Part shown: in pieces, positions 7,922 through 15,076 of the stretch
Layout: each line of letters starts with the position of its first letter
Position numbering within the stretch: the stretch's first letter is position 1
Assembly (NCBI RefSeq): GCF_000585355.1
Contig: NZ_KK073873.1
Span: forward strand, 832,703-896,702
From: Xylanibacter oryzae DSM 17970
GTDB lineage: Bacteria; Bacteroidota; Bacteroidia; Bacteroidales; Bacteroidaceae
DNA: 64,000 nucleotides
Direction of reading: 5' to 3'
Notes under the pieces: generated by a model
What the model was told of the DNA's origin: nothing
What the model saw: the letters and a program-made list of their open reading frames with translations, nothing else
The model's database searches: none
Made by a program: the position numbers and the translations under genes

Positions 7922-9193
7922 ATGGAAATAGAAAAGCTGCAAGATCTTTTGAATAAAGTTAATACTATTATTCAGAGAGATAAAATTCAAAAAGGAGAAA
8001 GGCTGAAACGTGGAGAAAACTTTGATATTATTGAAGAACTGGAATTCTTTACTAGACATGAAGAACAACTCCATACTCCTTTTTTAAGAATGCTTTTAAA
8101 TACAAAAGGGAATCATGGTCTAAAAGAAACCTTCTTAAAAGCTTTTATTGAAGATGTTGTATGCCAATTGAAGGAGAATTTTAAATATGATGTGAAAAAT
8201 AGTCATATAGATTTGAATGACCACTTTATAGGTAACATAGGTGTTGATGATGATGGAAATCCAATAGGTGGGGAAATAGACATTTTTTTGCATGATGATA
8301 ATAAAAATGCCATCATAATTGAAAATAAATTTAATAGATATGGTGGCTCTGCTAAAGATCAGGAAAATCAATTGTTGCGCTATTATAATTTTGGCAATAA
8401 CGAATATACTAATTTTGTGTTAATATATTTAACGCCAGATGGAAAAGAAGCTTCAGATTATTCTCTTGGTAAAAAACTTAATAACAATGACTATTATCGT
8501 TTAAGTTATGACCCTAGAGACGGGTATCCGAGTATTATAAATTGGCTTGAGCACTGTGTACAATTATCGGCGACATTCCCACTTATAAGAGAAACAATTA
8601 GACAATATATAACATACTTAAAAAATAAACGCGAAATTATGGATAATGTAAATAATGAAGAACTATTAAAAACGTTATTATCTCGAAATAATATTGAAAC
8701 CGTTTTTGATATTTTAAATCAGAAAGAAAATATTTTTATTCGTATTAGGCAAAATTTTTGTGAAGATCTAAAAAAACTTGGAGAAAAATACAATCTTAAA
8801 GTTATGTGGGATGATGGAATAATTAAGTTGGAAAAAAATAAATGGATAATTTTTGAGGGTAGTAAACAGAAAAAATATGTTTTTGCAATTGGTTTTTATG
8901 AACTACCAGAAGGAGTATTATATGGATTATCGACAACTGACAAAAATTTGAAAGGAGAACTTGGTAATGTAGATTGGCCTGAAAATGATAAGCCTGAACA
9001 TGAAGATAATTTAAATGGTGAATTTCCTTATGGATGGAGCTCTCTATATGATAAAAACAGAAGTACTACTGGTAGTTGGTGGAATTGGGATTTGCCAAAT
9101 TCATTACTTGATATGGTAAACGGTAGTATGTTAAACTTCATAGAATCCAGACTTCTTCTTTTGAAAGAAATGGGAGTTCTTGAAAAATTATGA
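7922..9193 (+). CDS. PD-(D/E)XK nuclease superfamily protein (PDDEXK_4 type)
   Basis: A 423-aa protein starting MEIEKLQDLLNKVN. It has the family pattern HEEQLHTPFLRMLLNTKGNHGLKETFL, then GGEIDIFLHD (Asp), IIIENKFN (ExK), a DQENQLLRYY helix and VLIYLTPDGKEASDYS. These fit PF14281-type PD-(D/E)XK nucleases. The C-terminal ~200 residues are probably a second domain (WPENDKPEHEDNLNGEFPYGWSSLYD) of unknown role. Proteins of this type are frequent in prokaryotic defence islands. I chose the 7922 ATG because the upstream extension overlaps the promoter. It lies next to another putative nuclease gene (divergent) and converges with the FRG/HigA/AbiH genes. Confidence 0.8.
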   Translation: MEIEKLQDLLNKVNTIIQRDKIQKGERLKRGENFDIIEELEFFTRHEEQLHTPFLRMLLNTKGNHGLKETFLKAFIEDVVCQLKENFKYDVKNSHIDLNDHFIGNIGVDDDGNPIGGEIDIFLHDDNKNAIIIENKFNRYGGSAKDQENQLLRYYNFGNNEYTNFVLIYLTPDGKEASDYSLGKKLNNNDYYRLSYDPRDGYPSIINWLEHCVQLSATFPLIRETIRQYITYLKNKREIMDNVNNEELLKTLLSRNNIETVFDILNQKENIFIRIRQNFCEDLKKLGEKYNLKVMWDDGIIKLEKNKWIIFEGSKQKKYVFAIGFYELPEGVLYGLSTTDKNLKGELGNVDWPENDKPEHEDNLNGEFPYGWSSLYDKNRSTTGSWWNWDLPNSLLDMVNGSMLNFIESRLLLLKEMGVLEKL

Positions 9194-9311
9194 TTTTAAT
9201 ACTGTTTTGAGTTAAACATTATAGTTATGATGGTGAATTATCTCGCCATAATAACTATATTTATTATAACCTTAAGCGCCATATCACTGTAAGTCAGACG
9301 AAATGTTTGAT

Positions 9312-9575
9312 TTAACAAATCTGCATATTATGTTCAGTCTGCATGCGTAAGAGCATGTCGGCTTTGATTCCTAATGTCGTTTCTATTGTGAGTACTAACT
9401 CAATGGATAGGGGGCGCTTACCATTAAGAACCTCATTGAAAGCGGTATATGAAAGACCACACTTCTTTGCGAATTCTTTCTGTTGTATTTTCCGATATTC
9501 CAACTCATCTTTAATCAATTCACCCGGATAAAACGGACGAAATGATTCTGTATTGTTTGCTGTTATTTCCTTCAT
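9312..9575 (-). CDS. higA: HigA-family antitoxin-like HTH protein
   Basis: An 87-aa XRE protein of the HigA/VapI addiction-module family. The signature is RPFYPGELIKDELEYRKIQQ, then FAKKCGLSYTAFNEVLNGKRPLSIELVLTIETTLGI. HigA normally neutralises HigB and represses its own operon. No higB-type gene (~90-110 aa RelE fold) is adjacent. Instead the gene follows the FRG-domain gene with a 52-base gap on the same strand, in the toxin-first order typical of higBA. It may be the antitoxin of that FRG protein or an orphan. Confidence 0.8.
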   Translation of the reverse strand: MKEITANNTESFRPFYPGELIKDELEYRKIQQKEFAKKCGLSYTAFNEVLNGKRPLSIELVLTIETTLGIKADMLLRMQTEHNMQIC

Positions 9576-9627
9576 AATTGTATTCGTTAGTATTATGTTG
9601 TTGAAGTAAAATGTTTTGCCTTAATGT

Positions 9628-10620
9628 CTATTCTTCTATAGTTTTTTGTTCGTTCTTTAGTTTTTGATTGTTCCAATAAATAGTTTCAGTTATTTTTTTT
9701 GTGATTCCGTTATAGCCTGGAAAAATCAATGAAGCATCGTAACCTTTATTAGATAAATATTTATATAATTCATCGTCTTTTGGGGTTGGAATAGAAATTC
9801 TATATAAGATCGGTTCTCCATTCTCCATTGGTTTTTGTTCTTTTATAAAATCATCAAAGGGTTTAACAATCATATCATTATTAATGAATTTTTGGTTAAG
9901 CTCTAAAGATTCTGATTCTAGGTAATAAAAATAGCATTCAACTTGGTTTAAGGTAAAGATCCCTTTTTGCGCACAAAGATTTGGATTACCAGCATATTGT
10001 GGGGTACATAATCTTAATCCTGGTCGTTCTTTATCAACAGCATCGTATATGGAAGTATTTAATGCCCAAAGTAATATATTTTCAGGGTAAACAGGATTTT
10101 CTTCAAAAGTCACTAGTCCTGAAAGAGCAAAATATATAGCAACATTTATATCTCTAGACCAGTCTAATAGTCGAGTGTAAACGCCATAATGTTGTGCTAA
10201 ACCGGCAATATCTATATACTCAGAAGGAATCCAAGAATAATATTGCTTTAGTATTTCTATTATATCTACGTTCCCAATTATTTTGTTTCTAAAATCTTTT
10301 ATTTCAGGTACGTATAAACCTCTATAATCGGAATCTGCATAAAATTGATGTAAACTAATATATTCAGCAATGATTTGAAAATATTCTGAGTTGTTATTAT
10401 CAATTGTAAATTCTGGCCAACTTTCTTTTACCAAGTCAACAAGATGTTCATGATTATCTTTACGTAAAGCGCTGGGGATGAGTTTGTGTTGATCAGAAGA
10501 CTCTCCTCTAAAAATAAACTGATCAGTTATAAGTTTATATAACTCTCCATTATATGACATTTTTTTTATAAAATCCTCAACGCTTGAGCATTTAATTTCT
10601 TTTACATTGCATTTTTCCAT
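9628..10620 (-). CDS. FRG-domain protein
   Basis: A 330-aa protein with the FRG domain (PF08867). It has the FRGESS motif near residue 38 (FIFRGESSDQHKLIPSALRK) and the hallmark AQHYGVYTRLLDWSRDINVAIYFALSG around residues 140-170. The biochemical function of FRG proteins is not established. They recur in defence and toxin contexts. The C-terminal part (GYDASLIFPGYNGITKKI) matches the usual end of the family. It has its own promoter (10687-10694) and is followed by a HigA-like gene and preceded by AbiH, all on the minus strand. Confidence 0.85.
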   Translation of the reverse strand: MEKCNVKEIKCSSVEDFIKKMSYNGELYKLITDQFIFRGESSDQHKLIPSALRKDNHEHLVDLVKESWPEFTIDNNNSEYFQIIAEYISLHQFYADSDYRGLYVPEIKDFRNKIIGNVDIIEILKQYYSWIPSEYIDIAGLAQHYGVYTRLLDWSRDINVAIYFALSGLVTFEENPVYPENILLWALNTSIYDAVDKERPGLRLCTPQYAGNPNLCAQKGIFTLNQVECYFYYLESESLELNQKFINNDMIVKPFDDFIKEQKPMENGEPILYRISIPTPKDDELYKYLSNKGYDASLIFPGYNGITKKITETIYWNNQKLKNEQKTIEE

Positions 10621-10686
10621 AATAGTTTCGTTATTCTTTATTTTGCGTCAGCATCTAAATATTGGTTGTTGACGTTTTATTTCCTG

Positions 10687-10694
10687 CAAAGTTA
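10687..10694 (-). promoter_or_regulatory. -7 box TAACTTTG for the FRG gene
   Basis: The reverse complement of 10687-10694 reads TAACTTTG, 66 bases upstream of the ATG at 10620. It suggests that the FRG/HigA-like pair is transcribed separately from AbiH. Confidence 0.55.
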
Positions 10695-10729
10695 GATATA
10701 ATTTATTTAAATGATTTAGTTTATTTGGG

Positions 10730-11959
10730 TTAAACTTCTTGAACGCTTATCTGTTTGTTTTGAGGAAGTGGCTCACAATATGTTTTGTTAACCACTCTGT
10801 CTCTCATAAGTTTCATGTCGGTGAAGTTACGGCTAATATTCTGAACTATATCAAGATAATTATCTTTGCCGTCAGAACTCTTGTAATAAAATGGTTTGAT
10901 TGACACACAATTATTATGTTCGAAAAGTGTGTTTAGTAATGTTCTGTCTGAGTTGCCACACGAATGCCCCATAATGTATATTTGGTATGGTTCTGATTCT
11001 ATAAAGGATAGCACATTACGATAGTTACTTGATTCTAGGTATTTTATAGATTTGATATTGCGTAGATATTCATTATCATTAAGTCTTGAAAGTTCTTTGT
11101 AATTTATGTCTAATTCATCCCCGTAGCCAAATATAACACTATTAGGATTCTCTAGATTTCCATGTATATGATTTACTTTGAAACAATCATTTAGGGGTAA
11201 ATACATATCGGCGGTTTTTGTATAATTAAAATTTAGAAGCATTATTCTATCGGGAAGTAATCGTTCCTTTAATTGAAACACCAAATGTTTATCGGCGTCT
11301 ATTTTATATTCTTTACCATAATAATTCCTTAATAGTGGGTAAAAATTACCAAGACTAAGTTTATTCCGTCTCTTTTCAAAGTCATCAAAAGATTGTTTTG
11401 CATCAACAGATATGTCATCAGATTTAATTGGCTCTAAAATTTTTGTTTTAATATCCTGATTTAATATATCTTCTTTGATATCTTTATCTTGTATATATTT
11501 TAGATACTCAATCAAAATAGTTTTTATATAATCTAACTCATTATTAAGTGTACATGGATCTCTGTATTCATGTTCATTTAGGAAAGATCGTAAAAAATTA
11601 TAATACTCATTTTCAATATCAATCCATCCTCTTGTTTCAATTGACTTACAAATAACTCCGAATAAAGGAGAATAAATTACTTTGTAATCATTTTTATCCT
11701 TAATAATCATTTTTAATATATTATTCCAATTTGTATAATTAAATGAACAAGCTTTCGATAAAGTAAAAGCAGCAAATGCATCATTCGCAGTATAATTTAA
11801 TATTTCTAAAGAACACAGATTATCTTTCATAATTTGATTGGGACAATTATACATCATTTTTATTCTTTCACCCCAGTACCAATTTATAAAATCTTCATAC
11901 TTAGTAGGAAGGTTATGGGCTAAATCGAAGCCATTTCCGACGAGAACAATTCTATTCAT
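10730..11959 (-). CDS. abiH: AbiH-family abortive infection protein
   Basis: A 409-aa protein with the AbiH hallmark start MNRIVLVGNGFDLAHNLPTKYEDFINWYW (a nucleotide-binding-like GNGFD loop). The C-terminal half contains LLNFNYTKTAD, VNHIHGNLENPNSVIFGYGDE and YIMGHSCGNSDRTLLNTLF, also typical. Lactococcal AbiH blocks phage propagation at the cost of the infected cell. The mechanism is unclear and the GxGFDL/HGN motifs suggest NAD or nucleotide binding. The gene is AT-rich and single, with its own -7 box. It lies upstream of the FRG/HigA-like pair on the same strand. Confidence 0.85.
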   Translation of the reverse strand: MNRIVLVGNGFDLAHNLPTKYEDFINWYWGERIKMMYNCPNQIMKDNLCSLEILNYTANDAFAAFTLSKACSFNYTNWNNILKMIIKDKNDYKVIYSPLFGVICKSIETRGWIDIENEYYNFLRSFLNEHEYRDPCTLNNELDYIKTILIEYLKYIQDKDIKEDILNQDIKTKILEPIKSDDISVDAKQSFDDFEKRRNKLSLGNFYPLLRNYYGKEYKIDADKHLVFQLKERLLPDRIMLLNFNYTKTADMYLPLNDCFKVNHIHGNLENPNSVIFGYGDELDINYKELSRLNDNEYLRNIKSIKYLESSNYRNVLSFIESEPYQIYIMGHSCGNSDRTLLNTLFEHNNCVSIKPFYYKSSDGKDNYLDIVQNISRNFTDMKLMRDRVVNKTYCEPLPQNKQISVQEV

Positions 11960-12348
11960 TAATATAATAGTTTAATTTACGGTTGTTTTTCTTGGTTTAA
12001 TGTCCAAAGGTAATTATTTTTTCAATCCTACCAAAATATCAATAACGAAAAATTACGTTTAGTAGGCCTTAATGCATCATATCGCATGGCATTTATAAAT
12101 TGCCAAAGAAAAAATAAATAGTACGTATTCCTTTCTCTTTGTGTACCTTATGGCAACTTTTAATATACGAATCTTAAAGATTTTGTATAACTTATGACAA
12201 TTTTATTCTGTATTTAAGGAATTTTTTACTAATTTTGCACTTCGTTTTTTTGAAAGAGAAACTACATACCTACATCACTAGTTGATTGAGGTATGTTGGA
12301 AGAGTGAATTATCTTAAATATATTAACCTTTAAAAGATGTGTTAGAAT
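11960..12348. other. 389-base divergent intergenic region
   Basis: It contains the minus-strand -7 box TACCTTTG at 12005-12012 for abiH and the plus-strand TAATTTTG at 12230-12237 for the gene at 12349. A short inverted repeat (ACTAGTTGAT with GTATG blocks) lies near 12268-12300. No ORF is credible. This is the right boundary of the AT-rich defence block. Confidence 0.55.
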
Positions 12349-12723
12349 ATGGTGAAAAGAAAGATGATGGAAGAGCATGAAATCAAGAACCTATGCAAAA
12401 GGTATCATAGTAGTATAATGTATAATATGGTATCTCAGCTGTTGAGACAATATGTAAAGAACAATAATAAAGATAGGTCTTTTGGGGCGGGTAATGATTT
12501 TTTTAGTTTGTTCTCTGATTTAATCTACTGCACGAAAGGAAATATAGATAGTCATCATATGGACTGTGATGGAAATGTAAATAAAATGGATTCTGAGGTT
12601 AATGGGGAGACGCTCATCCAAAATAATAATAATATAATTTTTAATGTAATTAAGAATGTTAACGGAACAGCAAATGGTGACGCTAAACAGGATATCCAAA
12701 TTACTAAAACTGATGCCCGCTGA
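12349..12723 (+). CDS. hypothetical protein, first of a coupled pair
   Basis: A 124-aa protein with an N-terminal basic helical part (EEHEIKNLCKRYHSSIMYNMVSQLLRQYVK) and a C-terminal Asn-rich segment (NNIIFNVIKNVNGTANGDAKQDIQI). No family is recognised. The motif NGTANGDAKQDI resembles NGNVEQHI in the next protein. The stop overlaps the start of the next gene (TGATG at 12721-12725), which indicates translational coupling. A -7 box lies at 12230-12237. It may belong to the phage-like operon that follows. Confidence 0.65.
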   Translation: MVKRKMMEEHEIKNLCKRYHSSIMYNMVSQLLRQYVKNNNKDRSFGAGNDFFSLFSDLIYCTKGNIDSHHMDCDGNVNKMDSEVNGETLIQNNNNIIFNVIKNVNGTANGDAKQDIQITKTDAR

Positions 12724-13223
12724 TGGATAAAAATAAAGAAGGTAGGGATACTTATATCAATATGTTTTTTGGGTCGCTAAATGGTAATGTGGAGCAACAT
12801 ATCGTAGTGTCTAATAATAATCCCGAAACTAAGGCTGATGCTGACGATGAGGGTCTCGCGGTCTCCAGGTCTCATAGTGAAGAACAGACGGATGTGGCTG
12901 AAGCTATAACGGAATTGATGGGCGAGATGGATGATAATGGCAATTGGTTGTTTTCTAAACAAAGTCAGTGGATAGCTGTGTATCGCATTTTGGTGGATTA
13001 CTTGGGTTGGAATTCAGAATATCGCGATTTCTGCCGACGGATGGATCGGTTTGGCTCTTTTCGCGTGCCATGTAATGAGTATACCGTGAAAAGGATTGAT
13101 GGGATATTCGGCAAACCGTTTAGCAAATGGGACCGAAATATGTTTAACGGTGCCGGTGCTGTATTCGAGCGACAGTACAAGGTGGCTCGGCGCTTGATAG
13201 AGCTTCTAGGCTTGGAGGTATAG
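12723..13223 (+). CDS. hypothetical protein with C-terminal accessory-element domain
   Basis: A 166-aa protein. The N-terminal 60 residues are low-complexity and include a segment (LAVSRSHSEE) encoded by a GGTCTC array (12852-12873). The C-terminal ~95 residues look folded (WLFSKQSQWIAVYRILVDYLGW, FCRRMDRFGSFRVPC, MFNGAGAVFERQYKVARRLIELL). I recall similar C-terminal domains in Bacteroidales accessory regions, function unknown. It shares the short NGN..Q.I motif with its upstream partner. A strong terminator follows. Confidence 0.65.
   Translation: MDKNKEGRDTYINMFFGSLNGNVEQHIVVSNNNPETKADADDEGLAVSRSHSEEQTDVAEAITELMGEMDDNGNWLFSKQSQWIAVYRILVDYLGWNSEYRDFCRRMDRFGSFRVPCNEYTVKRIDGIFGKPFSKWDRNMFNGAGAVFERQYKVARRLIELLGLEV
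12852..12873 (+). repeat. GGTCTC trimer inside a coding sequence
   Basis: GGTCTC occurs at 12852, 12860 and 12868 with an exact 8-bp period, in frame with the surrounding gene. The same trimer recurs at 2156 (reverse), 4181, 17967 and 20337. It suggests an inserted or spreading repeat that kept the reading frame open. Confidence 0.75.
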
Positions 13224-13275
13224 CAAAATTATACTCAAAGTTATACCTGAAGTTATACTCTTACACTCAAACTTA

Positions 13276-13308
13276 CCCCTTGCAGGACATTTCTTGCAAG
13301 GGGTTTTT
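13276..13308 (+). terminator. intrinsic terminator
   Basis: CCCCTTGCA and TGCAAGGGG (13276-13303, loop GGACATTTCT) are followed by TTTTT at 13304-13308. It closes the transcript of the 12349/12723 pair. Confidence 0.85.
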
Positions 13309-13316
13309 CGTATCCT

Positions 13317-13324
13317 TACCTTTG
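13317..13324 (+). promoter_or_regulatory. -7 box TACCTTTG of the phage-like operon
   Basis: TACCTTTG lies 97 bases before the antirepressor ATG, right after the terminator. The leader 13325-13420 is GC-richer than its surroundings (GATGACCGGCCGGCTCC) and could fold, so the operon may be regulated in its leader. Confidence 0.6.
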
Positions 13325-13420
13325 TGTTGTCTAGGGGATGCAAGTCTTCGCGACGATACCTAAAGTGGTGCGGATGACCGGCCGGCTCCAAGCCTCGGGT
13401 AAATCTTCAATAATATATGT

Positions 13421-14221
13421 ATGAAGGAGATTACAATTTTTAATAACGATGAATTCGGACAGATTCGTACTACGAATGATGACACCGGCGAACCGCTTTT
13501 CTGTCTGTCGGATGTGTGCAAGGTTCTTGAACTGAGAGCGCCACAGGTAAAGAGACGTCTTGACGACGCTGTTGTTTCAAAACACATCGTGAAAGATGTG
13601 AGGGGCAGAAGAAATGCATTGAACTTTGTTAGCGAGAATGGGCTTTATGATGCCATTCTGTATTCGCGTAAGTTGGAAGCCAGGGCGTTCAGAGTGTGGA
13701 TTACGTCGGAGGTGCTGCCTTGTATCCGCAGGCATGGGATATATGCCGGTAGTGATACCATCGAGCGCATAATGAACGACCCCGACTATGGCATATCGCT
13801 GCTCTCGGCTCTGAAGAGCGAACGGCAGGCCCGCCTGGAGGCGGATGCGCAGAGACTGCTGATGGCCGGGGAGATGAATGTGATGAAACCGATGGCTGAA
13901 TATTGCAGGCAGATTCTGTTGTCTGCATCGACGGTGACGGTGACACAGATAGCTCAGGATTATGGTTACAGTGCAAAGGTTTTTAACGAACTGTTGCGAG
14001 ATATTGGGGTGCAGTTCAGGCAGAATGAGCAGTGGATCCTGTACTCGAAATACAAACTGCAGGGATATGTGCAGAGCAATACGGCTGTGTATATGAGATA
14101 TAACGGTTCTACCGGGGCAAGAATGTATACGAGATGGACGCAGCGGGGACGGTTGTTCTTGTATGATAAGTTGAAGAATGCGGGCATATTGCCCTTGATA
14201 GAACAAGATAATGAGGCTTAG
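13421..14221 (+). CDS. phage antirepressor (BRO-N plus KilAC domains)
   Basis: A 266-aa protein. The N-terminal ~110 residues form a BRO-N domain (GQIRTTNDDTGEPLFCLSDVCKVL, then SENGLYDAILYSRKLEARAFRVWITSEVLPCIRRHG). The C-terminal part matches the KilAC/ANT domain (TVTVTQIAQDYGYSAKVFNELLRDIGVQFRQNEQWILYSKY). In phages such proteins bind DNA and counter repressors. Here it heads a run of phage-like genes up to 17957 with no integrase, capsid or portal gene in view. Confidence 0.9.
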   Translation: MKEITIFNNDEFGQIRTTNDDTGEPLFCLSDVCKVLELRAPQVKRRLDDAVVSKHIVKDVRGRRNALNFVSENGLYDAILYSRKLEARAFRVWITSEVLPCIRRHGIYAGSDTIERIMNDPDYGISLLSALKSERQARLEADAQRLLMAGEMNVMKPMAEYCRQILLSASTVTVTQIAQDYGYSAKVFNELLRDIGVQFRQNEQWILYSKYKLQGYVQSNTAVYMRYNGSTGARMYTRWTQRGRLFLYDKLKNAGILPLIEQDNEA

Positions 14222-14251
14222 GCTTAAAAATTTTAAATTCGTAAACAAATT

Positions 14252-14554
14252 ATGGTTATAACAGTGATAGCAAAGATTGCGGGTGCGACTCCTGCTGAAA
14301 CTTTTCAAGGTCGTGACGGACAGACTGTAACAAAATGCACGATTATCGTTAAAACCATTGAGGCTTATACGCAAACGTTGGCTCTCACGGTGTTTGGTGA
14401 TCTTACACCTTGGGCGATGCAGAGGGGCAAAATCGTAGAGATAGGTGTGGTTATGTCGAGTCGTGAGCATGAGGGGCGTTGGTTTTCTGAACTTAGGGCT
14501 GTGGGTGTGAAGTACGCGCAGATGCCTGCCGAGGATGCTGCCGGGATACACTGA
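14252..14554 (+). CDS. small OB-fold-like protein (DUF3127/SSB-like)
   Basis: A 100-aa protein whose pattern fits the DUF3127-type OB fold: an initial ITVIAKIAGATPAETFQGRDG strand pair, TQTLALTVFGDL, KIVEIGVVMSSREHEGRWFSELRAVGV. A single-stranded nucleic acid binding role in replication or recombination is plausible. It sits between the antirepressor and the VirE-N/DUF3987 gene, 30 bases after the former. Confidence 0.6.
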   Translation: MVITVIAKIAGATPAETFQGRDGQTVTKCTIIVKTIEAYTQTLALTVFGDLTPWAMQRGKIVEIGVVMSSREHEGRWFSELRAVGVKYAQMPAEDAAGIH

Positions 14555-14605
14555 ATGACGGATGCGGAGATTATCGACAGGGTATAAATCAATAAAACAG
14601 AAGAA

Positions 14606-15052
14606 ATGACAATGAATAAGAATATGATGACTGTTCCCGTTGTGAAGGATGCCTGTAAGACGGTATTTGCGGCTTATTGGACGACGGTGGATGTAACTGA
14701 CAGTAAGACCGTTTTGCGATTCAGATTTCCTATCGAGTTTGGTATGCTGAGGGCTGCCGACTGGGCTGAAAAGGAGATGCACGAGGCTGCCGACTGGTTT
14801 GTGATGTGTGGTATGGAGCATCCCTCAATAGGTAGACCGCTGCACTTTATGATGCCACGCCACGAGGGCAAGCGTAAGTTGCTGCACTGCGGACGGATGA
14901 TGGAGCTGACTCTGGGCATGGGGCGGTATCAGATAGATATGGTGCTGAGGTACTGTGATGACTGTTTGCGTACGGCTGATAACATCGATGATGCTGTAGA
15001 GGATATGGTAAAGTGGATGCGTGGCAATGCTTATATGTTGAGATTGCAGTAA
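14606..15052 (+). CDS. hypothetical protein of the phage-like operon
   Basis: A 148-aa protein (DACKTVFAAYWTTVDVTDSK, EFGMLRAADWAEKEMHEAADWFV, DNIDDAVEDMVKWM). No known domain is recognised. The ATG at 14612 (MNKNMMTV) is an equally good start. It is followed after 24 bases by the VirE-N/DUF3987 gene and has the same GC-richer composition as its neighbours, so it is probably co-transcribed. Confidence 0.7.
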   Translation: MTMNKNMMTVPVVKDACKTVFAAYWTTVDVTDSKTVLRFRFPIEFGMLRAADWAEKEMHEAADWFVMCGMEHPSIGRPLHFMMPRHEGKRKLLHCGRMMELTLGMGRYQIDMVLRYCDDCLRTADNIDDAVEDMVKWMRGNAYMLRLQ

Positions 15053-15076
15053 TTAAAATAATGAGGAAAGAGTGTT

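Noticed and set aside
13577..14821. 414-aa minus-strand ORF opposite the antirepressor genes
   Set aside because: Its composition (His/Ser/Arg-rich, no family pattern) is the shadow of well-supported plus-strand genes.
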